A stretch of 64,000 bases of DNA from Hyphomicrobiales bacterium (GTDB lineage: Bacteria > Pseudomonadota > Alphaproteobacteria > Rhizobiales > Rhizobiaceae), in contig UCGV01000001.1 in assembly GCA_900471925.1 (NCBI GenBank), positions 409,648 to 473,647 on the forward strand. Direction: 5' to 3'. Below the pieces are notes generated by a model. The model ran no database searches. It worked only from the letters and a program-made list of their open reading frames with translations, and was not told the origin of the DNA. The position numbers and the translations under genes were made by a program. Below, piece by piece: positions 28,480-37,080 of the stretch (the stretch's first letter is position 1; each line of letters starts with the position of its first letter).

Positions 28480-28507
28480 CTTATACGCATTTTTGAGCGA
28501 AAGGCAA
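28480..28507 (-). promoter_or_regulatory. predicted sigma-70 promoter of rpsF-rpsR
   Basis: On the minus strand -35 TTGCCT (28507-28502) and -10 TATAAG (28485-28480) are separated by 16 bases. It overlaps nothing but the end region before the RTX gene stop at 28527. Confidence 0.55.
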
Positions 28508-28526
28508 GGGAAGCGGGCGAGAAACC

Positions 28527-29747
28527 TTATTTCGTTGCCTCCGGCCGGACGAATACGGTTTGTCCCGGAGGATTGTCTATGAAAAACTGGTCGTCAGCAA
28601 TCACCAGTGACTGCGTCCCGCTCTTGTAGGCAAAACGTAAAGTGTCTGCCTCCGCCATCCGACCGGTGAGGTTCAGCGTGATCGTATCCGCACTGTCGGC
28701 AAAGCTTATCTGCAGTGTATTGCCCTGTCGTTCTATAATAGCATCCGCCATGTCGCCACGATTGGTTCCATCAGAGCTGAAGCGCATGATCTCAAGGGGA
28801 TTGTTCGTTTCGATGATATCGTGGCCATCGCCCTCGGCGAATTGGTAGGACGATTGCACGGTGGATGTGCTGTTGATGACGACGTAATCATCGCCCTTGC
28901 CACCGGAAATATTATACGCCGCCGCCGTCGCATTGACGGAGATGATATCGTTGCCGTCGCCGCCTTCGATACTGCTCGCGTTGATCGCGGTCACGTCGAT
29001 GATGTCGTTGCCGCTGCCGCCATCTACCGCGAACACATTGCGCGAGGTGATGGTGAGCGCATCGTCACCATTCCCGCCCGCCGCGCTGAACACAGACGCC
29101 GCGGAATTGATTCTGATGGTGTCATTACCATCGTCCCCATCGGCGCTGTTCACGCTGGTCGTGCTCTCAAGCACGATCGTATCGTCGCCTTTGCCGCCGG
29201 TGGTCGAGCGAATACCGCTGACCAGGTTTTCAAAGGTGCCGAGCGGCCCGATGACGGGAGCGGTCGTCTTGATGGAAATTTGATCGTCACCCCGTCCGGC
29301 ATCAACCCAGCCGACATTGCCGCCGCTGATAATCGAGATCGTGTCGTTACCCTCGCCCGATTCGATGTGTTGCACGGAGGGATTGGAGGTCTGCGCCTGG
29401 TTCGCTCCTCCGGCGCGGATATTGATTATATCGTCACCGTGCCCGGTCGATACCTTGCTGATTTCGTTGGCAATGATATCGACAATGTCGTCTTCCGTGC
29501 CTGTCTTCACCGAGGCTGAGCCATCGGGGGAGTTGATCAGCACACCGGCATTGCCTTTCGCATCCATGATGATCCGCATGATGCTGTCGATTGCGCCGCC
29601 ATTGGCGCCGCCCGCGGTGACGCCGACCTGGGCGAAGACACCGGGTTCCTGTTTATTGCCGCCATTGTTGATTGAGGCGGTCTGCAGCAGTTGAAGTGCA
29701 TATTCGCCACGGAAACGGGCATGGAATGTCGTGGAAATGCTGATCAT
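28527..29747 (-). CDS. RTX-type calcium-binding repeat protein
   Basis: A 406-residue protein with about ten RTX-like units of the form GxGxDxUxU (for example GHGDDIINI, GEGNDTISI, GRGDDQISI, GNGDDALTI, GSGNDIIDV, GDGNDIISV, GKGDDYVVI) between residues about 95 and 325. The units are not back-to-back nonapeptides; they recur roughly every 18-30 residues with beta-rich spacers. The C-terminal 80 residues resemble a type I secretion tail (acidic and hydrophobic, no cysteine). There is no N-terminal signal peptide, consistent with type I export, but no type I secretion genes lie in the window. The ATG at 29747 follows GGAGGAGC. Probably a secreted or surface calcium-binding protein. Confidence 0.82.
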   Translation of the reverse strand: MISISTTFHARFRGEYALQLLQTASINNGGNKQEPGVFAQVGVTAGGANGGAIDSIMRIIMDAKGNAGVLINSPDGSASVKTGTEDDIVDIIANEISKVSTGHGDDIINIRAGGANQAQTSNPSVQHIESGEGNDTISIISGGNVGWVDAGRGDDQISIKTTAPVIGPLGTFENLVSGIRSTTGGKGDDTIVLESTTSVNSADGDDGNDTIRINSAASVFSAAGGNGDDALTITSRNVFAVDGGSGNDIIDVTAINASSIEGGDGNDIISVNATAAAYNISGGKGDDYVVINSTSTVQSSYQFAEGDGHDIIETNNPLEIMRFSSDGTNRGDMADAIIERQGNTLQISFADSADTITLNLTGRMAEADTLRFAYKSGTQSLVIADDQFFIDNPPGQTVFVRPEATK

Positions 29748-29924
29748 TGCAAAGCTCCTCCCGTCTTCTTTGCCTTCTCATGAAGTCCGAAGATCGATAG
29801 CCGCTATCATGGCGGGAAAAATCATTTGCTGAAACTAGGGGTATGGTGCCTGCCATCAGTTAAATGCTACTTAACGGCGAAATGCGAAATACAACCATAG
29901 TCGGCTGATCCTGTCTGCTTAACG

Positions 29925-29953
29925 TGAAAAAGGGCGCGATTGCTCGCGCCCTT
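29925..29953 (-). terminator. intrinsic terminator after the aldo/keto reductase gene
   Basis: Ten-base arms (29930-29939 and 29944-29953; AAGGGCGCGA) with a 4-base loop, followed on the minus strand by TTTTTCAC. About 25 bases beyond the stop. Confidence 0.85.
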
Positions 29954-29977
29954 CAAATTTCAGGAATAAAGAACGCC

Positions 29978-31021
29978 TTACAGCGGCATCGGATAGTGCC
30001 GATGAACCTTTTCGATCTCGGCAAGCACATCGCTGCCGAGCTTCACGCCCACAGAGCCAATATCCGTCTTCAACTGCGCCATCGTCGTTGCCCCGATGAT
30101 AACGGAGGTCATGAAGCGGCGGGTCAGACAGAAAGCGAGCGCCATCTGCGACGGATCGAGGCCGTGGCGGGCGGCAATCTCGAGATAGGCCTTCGTCGGC
30201 GCTTCCTGCAACGGCTGCAGGCGCCCGCCGAGGTCGCCGTTGATCGAGGCGCGTGTACCCTCGGGCTTCTCGCCATTGATGTACTTGCCGCTCAGGATGC
30301 CGGCGGCAAGTGGCGAATAGGCCAGAAGGCCGACATCTTCGTGATGGGAGAGTTCCGCCAGATCCAGATCGAAATGACGATAGAGAAGATTGTATTCGTT
30401 CTGGGTGCTCGCGACGCGCGGCAGATTCATCTGCTCGGACAGGCTCACATATTTCTGGATGCCCCAGGTGGTCTCGTTGGAGAGGCCGAAGGCGCGGATC
30501 TTGCCTTCCTTCACCAGCACGCCCATGGCCTCGAGGATGTCGACCATGTTGGCGACGGCTTTGGCCCGGTCCTGCTTGAAGGGGTCATAGTGCCAGTTCT
30601 GGCGGAAGTGGAAGTGACCCCGGTTCGGCCAGTGGACTTGGTAGAGATCAATATAATCGGTCTTGAGCCGCTTCAGGCTGGCTTCGATCGCGAGCTTGAT
30701 GTTCTTTGCATCCGCGCCTTCGCCGTCACGCAGATAGGAACGGCCGGTGCCCGCAACCTTGGTGGCCAGGACTATATCCTTGCGCTTGCCGGTCTTCTCG
30801 AACCAGCTTCCAATATATTCTTCCGTCCGGCCCTGGGTTTCTGCCGAAACCGGCGTGGTCGGATAAAGTTCTGCAGTATCGAAGAAATTGACGCCTTCCT
30901 GAAGGGCATAATCCATCTGCTCGTGGGCTTCTGCTTCGCTGTTCTGCGTGCCCCAGGTCATGGTGCCGAGGCAGATCTCGGAAACGGAAATATCTGTGCG
31001 GCCTAATTTATTGTATTTCAT
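29978..31021 (-). CDS. Tas-like aldo/keto reductase
   Basis: A 347-residue NADP-dependent aldo/keto reductase. The N-terminal strand MKYNKLGRTDISVSEICLGT, the catalytic region FFDTAELYP, the Lys in LATKVAG and the His in YQVHWP are all present. The build is close to E. coli Tas (346 residues), a broad-specificity AKR. ATG at 31021. Monocistronic with its own terminator; divergent from fabD. Physiological substrate unknown. Confidence 0.9.
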   Translation of the reverse strand: MKYNKLGRTDISVSEICLGTMTWGTQNSEAEAHEQMDYALQEGVNFFDTAELYPTTPVSAETQGRTEEYIGSWFEKTGKRKDIVLATKVAGTGRSYLRDGEGADAKNIKLAIEASLKRLKTDYIDLYQVHWPNRGHFHFRQNWHYDPFKQDRAKAVANMVDILEAMGVLVKEGKIRAFGLSNETTWGIQKYVSLSEQMNLPRVASTQNEYNLLYRHFDLDLAELSHHEDVGLLAYSPLAAGILSGKYINGEKPEGTRASINGDLGGRLQPLQEAPTKAYLEIAARHGLDPSQMALAFCLTRRFMTSVIIGATTMAQLKTDIGSVGVKLGSDVLAEIEKVHRHYPMPL

Positions 31022-31195
31022 TGGGAACCTTGGACGTCAGCTAGGAAAGGAAGGGCTTGGGAAGAGCCGCGCAAATCTAGGCCGGATTTGCGCAAGCGCA
31101 AGAGGGAAAACCGGCTTTTCCCGCTGGCGCGAAAGGCTTTGGAGAGAATGCGCCGCCACTTGACTCTGAAAGAAAGAATGTCAATTGGAGGCGAA

Positions 31196-31225
31196 ATGGC
31201 CCGATGGGCACTATCGAGGGACTAA
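31196..31225 (+). other. possible 9-residue upstream frame before fabD
   Basis: ATG at 31196, four bases after GGAGG (31187-31191), opens a frame MARWALSRD that stops at 31225, two bases before the fabD ATG. Its ribosome site is better than that of fabD. It may be a translated leader coupling to fabD, or a chance frame. Confidence 0.35.
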
Positions 31226-31227
31226 AA

Positions 31228-32172
31228 ATGACCATTGCTTTCACTTTTCCCGGCCAGGGCAGCCAGGCCGTCGGCATGGGCAAGGATCTCGCCGAGAATT
31301 TCGCGGAGGCTCGCGCCGTTTTCGAAGAGGTGGACGAAGCGCTCGGTGAAAAGCTTTCCGATGTCATGTTCAACGGTCCCGAGGACAAGCTGACGCTGAC
31401 GGCAAATGCCCAGCCGGCACTGATGGCCGTTTCCATGGTGGTCATTCGGGTGCTGGAAGCTCGGGGACTCGACCTCAAGGCCAAGGTCGCTTACGTCGCC
31501 GGCCATTCGCTCGGCGAATACTCAGCCCTCTGTGCAGCCGGCACTTTCTCGATCGCCGATACGGCCCGTCTTCTGCGTATCCGCGGCAACGCCATGCAGG
31601 CCGCCGTGCCCGTCGGCGTCGGTGCCATGGCCGCCATCATCGGCCTTGAACATGCCGATGTGCAGGCCGTTTGCGAGGAAGCTGCGGCAATTGGCTCGTG
31701 CCAGATCGCCAACGACAATGGCGGTGGCCAGCTCGTCATATCAGGTGAGAAGTCGGCCGTCGAAAAGGCGGCAGGGCTCGCGACCGACAAGGGCGCCAAG
31801 CGCGCCATCCTTCTGCCGGTCTCCGCGCCCTTCCATTCCAAGCTGATGGCGCCGGCAGCGGACGCCATGCGTGAGGCGCTCGCCGGCGTGAAGAAGGCAG
31901 ATCCGATTGTGCCTGTCATCGCCAATGTTCGCGCTGCCCCCGTTACCGATGCCGAAGAGATCGCCGCACTGCTGGTCGAGCAGGTCACCGGACAGGTGCG
32001 TTGGCGCGAGACTGTGGAATGGTTTGCCGCCAACGGCGTCACCACGCTTTACGAACTCGGCGCCGGCAAGGTGCTGACCGGTCTTGCGCGACGCATCGAC
32101 AAGAATATCAATGGCATTTCGGTCAATGGACCGGCCGATATCGACGCTGCCATTGCCGCTCTCACGGCCTGA
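31228..32172 (+). CDS. fabD: malonyl-CoA:ACP transacylase
   Basis: Moves malonyl from CoA to acyl carrier protein for fatty-acid elongation. The 314-residue enzyme has the N-terminal FPGQGSQAVGMG, the nucleophile GHSLGEYSAL (Ser about 92) and the catalytic His in SAPFHSKLM (about 201). I use the ATG at 31228 with GAGGG eight bases upstream; an in-frame ATG at 31204 would add eight residues before the conserved start. First gene of fabD-fabG-acpP-fabF. Confidence 0.96.
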   Translation: MTIAFTFPGQGSQAVGMGKDLAENFAEARAVFEEVDEALGEKLSDVMFNGPEDKLTLTANAQPALMAVSMVVIRVLEARGLDLKAKVAYVAGHSLGEYSALCAAGTFSIADTARLLRIRGNAMQAAVPVGVGAMAAIIGLEHADVQAVCEEAAAIGSCQIANDNGGGQLVISGEKSAVEKAAGLATDKGAKRAILLPVSAPFHSKLMAPAADAMREALAGVKKADPIVPVIANVRAAPVTDAEEIAALLVEQVTGQVRWRETVEWFAANGVTTLYELGAGKVLTGLARRIDKNINGISVNGPADIDAAIAALTA

Positions 32173-32201
32173 TCGCCTCTCTTTATATAAGGAACGCTCC
32201 C

Positions 32202-32939
32202 ATGTTCGATCTTTCCGGCCGTAAGGCTCTCGTCACCGGCGCATCGGGTGGCATCGGCGAAGAAATCGCCCGCCTTCTTCACAAGCAGGGCGCCATCGTC
32301 GGTCTGCACGGTACCCGTGTCGAAAAACTCGAAGCTTTGGCAAACGAGCTTGGCGAACGCGTCAAGATCTTCCCGGCCAACCTGTCGGATCGCGATGAGG
32401 TCAAGGCGCTCGGCCAGAAGGCTGAAGCCGATCTTGAGGGCGTCGATATCCTCGTCAACAATGCCGGCATCACCAAGGACGGTCTCTTCGTACGCATGAG
32501 CGATGAGGACTGGGATGCCGTTCTCGAAGTGAACCTGACGGCGACCTTCCGCCTGACGCGCGAACTGACGCATCCGATGATGCGCCGCCGCTATGGCCGT
32601 ATCATCAACATCACCTCGGTCGTTGGCGTCACCGGCAATCCGGGCCAAGCCAATTACTGCGCTTCCAAGGCCGGCATGATCGGTTTCTCGAAGTCGCTGG
32701 CCCAGGAAATCGCCACGCGCAACGTCACGGTCAACTGCGTCGCTCCGGGCTTCATCGAAAGCGCCATGACCGGCAAGCTGAACGACAAGCAGAAGGAAGC
32801 GATCATGGGTGCTATCCCCATGAAGCGCATGGGCACGGGCGCTGAAGTCGCCTCCGCCGTTCTCTATCTCGCTTCTTCGGAAGCCGCGTACATGACGGGC
32901 CAGACGCTGCATGTGAATGGCGGCATGGTCATGATCTGA
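32202..32939 (+). CDS. fabG: 3-oxoacyl-ACP reductase
   Basis: NADPH-dependent SDR that reduces 3-oxoacyl-ACP in each elongation cycle. The 245-residue protein has TGASGGIG, NNAG and the triad Ser (NITSVVG), Tyr and Lys (NYCASKAG, about residues 151-158). The ATG at 32202 has AAGGAA eight bases upstream, 29 bases after fabD; the frame is open further up but inside fabD. Same operon as fabD. Confidence 0.97.
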   Translation: MFDLSGRKALVTGASGGIGEEIARLLHKQGAIVGLHGTRVEKLEALANELGERVKIFPANLSDRDEVKALGQKAEADLEGVDILVNNAGITKDGLFVRMSDEDWDAVLEVNLTATFRLTRELTHPMMRRRYGRIINITSVVGVTGNPGQANYCASKAGMIGFSKSLAQEIATRNVTVNCVAPGFIESAMTGKLNDKQKEAIMGAIPMKRMGTGAEVASAVLYLASSEAAYMTGQTLHVNGGMVMI

Positions 32940-33225
32940 AACGATTAGCTGCCACGGCCGTGGATTTCAGCCAATAGCGTGTTGAGCAATCACGAACGGT
33001 TGATTTTCTGGCTTTGCGGCAGACTTAAAGCATGTTAAGCGGGCCATGACTGTGAACAGTCGTCCCGAAAAAAGCAGACGGACCGGCGGGCTTTTCGCAA
33101 GCCTGGGACTTCTCTAAAGCCGGGTAAACGAGTTTGCCGAGGATGTCTGAAAACATCGCAGGCTGAAACAGGGTAGGGATGTCAGAAGGACATTCCGATC
33201 AGGACATAAGGTCGAGGAAACCGAC
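32940..33225. other. fabG-acpP spacer with acpP leader
   Basis: The 286-base spacer should hold the acpP promoter, since acpP is usually expressed far above its neighbours; no single box pair stands out. A near-palindrome CTTAA-6-TTAAG lies around 33027. Two short frames with ATG occur late in the leader; the second (33179-33229) ends on the acpP start codon. Confidence 0.4.
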
Positions 33226-33229
33226 ATGA
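33179..33229 (+). other. possible 16-residue upstream frame overlapping the acpP start
   Basis: ATG at 33179, after AGGGTAGGG, opens a 16-codon frame ([16 protein letters not shown]) whose TGA overlaps the acpP ATG as ATGA. Could couple translation to acpP or be chance; acpP also has its own GAGG site (33214-33217). Confidence 0.3.
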
Positions 33230-33462
33230 GCGATATCGCAGAACGCGTAAAGAAAATTGTTATTGATCATCTTGGCGTCGATGCCGACAAGGTCGTCGAG
33301 AGCGCCAGCTTTATCGACGATCTGGGCGCAGACTCGCTCGACACGGTCGAACTGGTCATGGCTTTCGAAGAAGAGTTCGGCGTTGAGATTCCCGACGACG
33401 CTGCTGACTCGATCCTGACCGTCGGCGATGCCGTGAAGTTTATCGAGAAGGCTCAGGCCTGA
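33226..33462 (+). CDS. acpP: acyl carrier protein
   Basis: A 78-residue, strongly acidic four-helix protein that carries the growing fatty acyl chain on phosphopantetheine. The attachment serine is in [10 protein letters not shown] (Ser about residue 37). ATG at 33226 follows a GAGG site eight bases upstream. It is followed by a strong terminator, so acpP can be a short, highly expressed transcript within the fab cluster. Confidence 0.98.
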   Translation: MSDIAERVKKIVIDHLGVDADKVVESASFIDDLGADSLDTVELVMAFEEEFGVEIPDDAADSILTVGDAVKFIEKAQA

Positions 33463-33478
33463 TTTTGCGCATTCGAGA

Positions 33479-33508
33479 AAGGGCGGACCAAGAGTCCGCC
33501 CTTTTCTT
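33479..33508 (+). terminator. intrinsic terminator after acpP
   Basis: Ten-base arms AAGGGCGGAC (33479-33488) and its complement (33494-33503) around a 5-base loop, followed by TTTCTTATTT. Confidence 0.88.
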
Positions 33509-33557
33509 ATTTAAGCGTGTTTCTCCATAAAACATAACAGACGGGGGAAAGCAGTTG

Positions 33558-34820
33558 ATGAGAAGGGTCGTCATCACCGGTACCGGCATGGTATCGCCTT
33601 TGGGATGCGGAACGGAAGCTACCTGGTCTCACCTGCTTGCGGGTGTAAACGGTGCCCGCCTCGTGACCGAATTCGAGGTCGATGATCTCCCTGCCAAGAT
33701 TGCTTGCCGCATTCCCCTCGGTAATGCTGCCGACGGCGCCTTCAATCCCGATGAGTGGATGGAGCCGAAGGAACAGCGCAAGGTAGATCCCTTCATCATC
33801 TATGGCGTGGCCGCTGCCGACATGGCGCTCAAAGACGCTAACTGGCATCCCGAAACCGATGAAGACCAGATCGCGACAGGTGTGCTGATCGGTTCCGGTA
33901 TCGGCGGCATCGAAGGCATCGTCGAGGCGGGCTATACGCTGCGTGACAAAGGCCCGCGCCGTATCTCTCCCTTCTTCATTCCCGGCCGTCTGATCAACCT
34001 CGTCTCCGGTCAGGTTTCCATTCGCCACAAGCTTCGCGGTCCGAACCATTCGGTCGTCACGGCCTGCTCCACCGGCGCGCATGCCATTGGCGACGCGGCC
34101 CGTCTGATCGCGCTTGGCGATGCTGATGTCATGGTGGCCGGCGGCACGGAGTCTCCGGTCAGCCGCATTTCGCTTGCTGGCTTTGCCGCCTGCAAGGCGC
34201 TGTCGACCCAGCACAATGACGACCCGCAGAAGGCATCGCGTCCCTACGACAAGGACCGCGACGGCTTCGTCATGGGCGAAGGTGCCGGCATTGTGGTTCT
34301 CGAAGAGCTTGAACATGCCCTGGCACGTGGCGCCAAGATCTATGCGGAAGTGGTCGGTTATGGTCTTTCCGGCGATGCCTTCCACATCACCGCACCGTCG
34401 GAAGACGGTGAGGGAGCATTCCGCTGCATGACCATGGCGCTGAAGCGCGCTGGCCTGACGCCTGCCGATGTTGACTATATCAACGCCCACGGCACTTCGA
34501 CCATGGCCGATACGATCGAACTCGGCGCCGTCGAGCGGCTCGTCGGCGATGCGGCCTCGAAAATCTCGATGTCTTCGACCAAATCTGCAACCGGTCATCT
34601 GCTCGGCGCTGCCGGTGCTATCGAGGCGATCTTCGCGACCCTTGCAATCCGGGATAACGTTGCTCCTCCGACGCTCAATCTCGACAATCCCGAGCGTGAA
34701 ACCGCAATCGATCTTGTCCCGCACAAGGCTCGTGAGCGACAAATCAACGTGGCGCTATCCAACTCGTTCGGATTCGGCGGCACGAATGCATCGCTCGTGT
34801 TGCGCCGCTACGTCGCGTAA
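33558..34820 (+). CDS. fabF: 3-oxoacyl-ACP synthase II
   Basis: A 420-residue condensing enzyme (KAS II) that extends acyl-ACP with malonyl-ACP. The catalytic Cys is in TACSTGAHAIG (about 170) and the two His in NAHGTSTMAD and TGHLLGAAGA, giving the Cys-His-His triad. The ATG at 33558 is preceded by an in-frame TTG and by GGGGGAAA. It follows the acpP terminator by about 50 bases and probably has its own promoter; the order acpP-fabF is conserved. Confidence 0.97.
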   Translation: MRRVVITGTGMVSPLGCGTEATWSHLLAGVNGARLVTEFEVDDLPAKIACRIPLGNAADGAFNPDEWMEPKEQRKVDPFIIYGVAAADMALKDANWHPETDEDQIATGVLIGSGIGGIEGIVEAGYTLRDKGPRRISPFFIPGRLINLVSGQVSIRHKLRGPNHSVVTACSTGAHAIGDAARLIALGDADVMVAGGTESPVSRISLAGFAACKALSTQHNDDPQKASRPYDKDRDGFVMGEGAGIVVLEELEHALARGAKIYAEVVGYGLSGDAFHITAPSEDGEGAFRCMTMALKRAGLTPADVDYINAHGTSTMADTIELGAVERLVGDAASKISMSSTKSATGHLLGAAGAIEAIFATLAIRDNVAPPTLNLDNPERETAIDLVPHKARERQINVALSNSFGFGGTNASLVLRRYVA

Positions 34821-34867
34821 CAGGCGGTTCACGGACACGGGCGAACGTCAAACGGCGTCATGAACGT

Positions 34868-34889
34868 CGGCAAAACCTGTTTTTTGCCG
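34868..34889 (+). terminator. possible terminator after fabF
   Basis: Arms CGGCAAAA (34868-34875) and TTTTGCCG (34882-34889) about 50 bases after the fabF stop. A second small hairpin (34895-34912, CTTCGC/GCGAAG) follows. No T run beyond the stem, so moderate support only. Confidence 0.4.
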
Positions 34890-34938
34890 TATTACTTCGC
34901 GACATAGCGAAGCAGGGCCAAGTTTTAGAGGATTGCCG

Positions 34939-36174
34939 GTGAGCGACACGACCAACCAGAGCAGCGATACTCCGCATGGTCAGAACGGCCAGCAGGCGCA
35001 GAAGGGACCGATCATCCCGAAGTCGCCGAGCGAAGCCCTGCGTCCGGAGCGCGTTCCCGAGCCCCCGCGGCGCTCGAAGAACGCTCGCGGCCAGGTGGTC
35101 CTCTTTCTGAATTTCGTGATGACCATGGCGGTGGTCGTCTGCATTGCCGGTCTTTTCGGCGTCTATTATGCGATCAGCACCTATCAGAGCCCTGGGCCAC
35201 TGCAGACGAATAGCAATTTCATCGTTCGCAATGGCGCGGGCCTTGCCGAAATCTCCTCGAATCTCGAACGCAATCTCATCATCTCGGATGCGCGCGTCTT
35301 CCGCTATCTGACCGCCACGCATCTCAGTGCCGGCGAGACTCTCAAGGCGGGCGAATATGAGATCAAGGCGCATGCTTCCATGAATGAGATCATGGAACTC
35401 TTGAAATCCGGCAAGTCCATCCTCTATTCCGTCTCCTTTCCCGAGGGGCTGACGGTGCGCCAGATGTTTGACCGCATGCTGGACGATCCGGTTCTCGAAG
35501 GCGATCTGCCAGCGGCTCTGCCGACCGAAGGCAGCCTGCGGCCTGATACATACAAGTTCTCGCGCGGTACGAAGCGTTCTGAAATCATCGACCAGATGGC
35601 TGCTGCCCAGCAGAGGCTCGTGGAGCAGATCTGGGAACGGCGCGATCCTTCGCTGCTTTTGAAAAGCAAAGAAGAATTCGTGACACTCGCCTCGATCGTC
35701 GAGAAGGAGACGGGTGTCCCGGATGAGCGCGCTCATGTCGCCTCAGTCTTCCTCAACCGCCTCGGCAAGGGCATGCGCCTGCAATCCGATCCGACCATCA
35801 TCTATGGTCTTTTCGGTGGCGAGGGCAAACCCTCTGATCGGCCGATCTATCAGTCGGATCTGAAGAAAGAGACGCCCTTCAATACCTACGTCATCAAGGG
35901 TTTGCCGCCGACTCCGATCGCCAATCCCGGCAAGGATGCGCTGGAAGCGGTTGCCAATCCCTGGAAGACTCAGGATCTCTATTTCGTCGCTGATGGTACC
36001 GGCGGTCATGTCTTTGCGGCAACGCTCGAAGACCACAACGCCAACGTCAAACGCTGGCGCAAGCTGGAATCCGACAAGGGCGCCGATCCCGAAATTGCCG
36101 TCGACGGCCAGCCGGAAGATCAGCCCGCAGACAACCCTGCTGTGGTTCCGCCGAAGAAAAAGAAGATCAACTGA
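34939..36174 (+). CDS. mltG: endolytic murein transglycosylase
   Basis: An inner-membrane lytic transglycosylase (YceG) that cuts nascent glycan strands and sets their length. The 411-residue protein has a hydrophilic N-terminus of about 50 residues, one membrane segment (VVLFLNFVMTMAVVVCIAGLF), a LysM-like stretch (AEISSNLERNLI), and the catalytic domain with LRPDTYKFSRG and the catalytic Glu in SIVEKETGVPDER. I use GTG at 34939 with GAGGA seven bases upstream; a TTG six bases earlier is less likely. It begins a mltG-yicC-gmk unit. Confidence 0.93.
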   Translation: MSDTTNQSSDTPHGQNGQQAQKGPIIPKSPSEALRPERVPEPPRRSKNARGQVVLFLNFVMTMAVVVCIAGLFGVYYAISTYQSPGPLQTNSNFIVRNGAGLAEISSNLERNLIISDARVFRYLTATHLSAGETLKAGEYEIKAHASMNEIMELLKSGKSILYSVSFPEGLTVRQMFDRMLDDPVLEGDLPAALPTEGSLRPDTYKFSRGTKRSEIIDQMAAAQQRLVEQIWERRDPSLLLKSKEEFVTLASIVEKETGVPDERAHVASVFLNRLGKGMRLQSDPTIIYGLFGGEGKPSDRPIYQSDLKKETPFNTYVIKGLPPTPIANPGKDALEAVANPWKTQDLYFVADGTGGHVFAATLEDHNANVKRWRKLESDKGADPEIAVDGQPEDQPADNPAVVPPKKKKIN

Positions 36175-36189
36175 TATCGGGAGGCCCTG

Positions 36190-37077
36190 ATGGCATTGCA
36201 GTCCATGACCGGTTTTGCGCGGCGTGAGGGAACGAGCGGCCGCTGGCGCTGGGCATGGGAGCTGCGCTCCGTCAACGGCAAGGGCCTCGATGTCAGGCTT
36301 CGTCTGCCGCCCGGGCTGGAGCGGCTTGAAGCCGATGTCCGCCGCATCGCCGGCGAGAACTTCAATCGCGGCAATCTGCAGGCGACGCTGGCACTAAGCT
36401 CCGGCGAAAGCCAGCTCGAAGCGGTACTCAATCAGGACGCATTCGCTGCCGTTCTCGCTATGCGTGACAGGCTGGAGGGGCTGATCGATCCGGCTCCCCT
36501 GAGGTTGGATACGCTTCTGTCCATTCGTGGCCTTGTGGATTTCCGCGAGACACAGGACAGCGAAGAGGCAGTGTCCACCCGCGATGCCGATATCCTCTCG
36601 GGACTGGCGGCGGCTCTGGCAGACCTCAAGACCATGCGTGAGCAAGAGGGGGTCGCACTGGCGCGCGTCCTGCTTGGCCATATCTCGATGATCGAAGGCC
36701 TGACAAATACCATCGAGGCCGATCCTTCCCGCTCTCCCCAGGAGATTGCAGCGCGTCTTTCCGCGCAGGTGGCGCTGCTCATGGAGGGCACCGGGGCGCT
36801 AGACCGTGACCGGCTGCATGCCGAAGCGGCACTCCTCGCGACCAAGGCGGATCTGCGCGAGGAGGTCGACCGGTTGAAGGCCCATGTCGCCGCCGCTCGC
36901 GATCTGCTCGCAAATGGCGGCCCGGTCGGACGAAAGCTCGATTTCCTTGCACAGGAATTTAACCGAGAGTCGAATACAATATGCTCGAAGTCGAACGCTT
37001 CGGCCGTCACCGCAGCCGGTATCGAGCTGAAGGTGGTGATCGATCAGTTCCGCGAGCAGGTTCAGAATTTGGAGTAG
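36190..37077 (+). CDS. yicC: YicC family endoribonuclease
   Basis: A 295-residue protein of the YicC/YloC family, with the N-terminal signature MTGFARREG and the C-terminal DUF1732 part ending in the conserved FLAQEFNRESNTICSK. Family members are RNA-cutting enzymes that in E. coli affect the sRNA RyhB. It lies 15 bases after mltG and three bases before gmk, the same yicC-gmk pairing found in many bacteria. Confidence 0.92.
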   Translation: MALQSMTGFARREGTSGRWRWAWELRSVNGKGLDVRLRLPPGLERLEADVRRIAGENFNRGNLQATLALSSGESQLEAVLNQDAFAAVLAMRDRLEGLIDPAPLRLDTLLSIRGLVDFRETQDSEEAVSTRDADILSGLAAALADLKTMREQEGVALARVLLGHISMIEGLTNTIEADPSRSPQEIAARLSAQVALLMEGTGALDRDRLHAEAALLATKADLREEVDRLKAHVAAARDLLANGGPVGRKLDFLAQEFNRESNTICSKSNASAVTAAGIELKVVIDQFREQVQNLE

Positions 37078-37080
37078 GAC

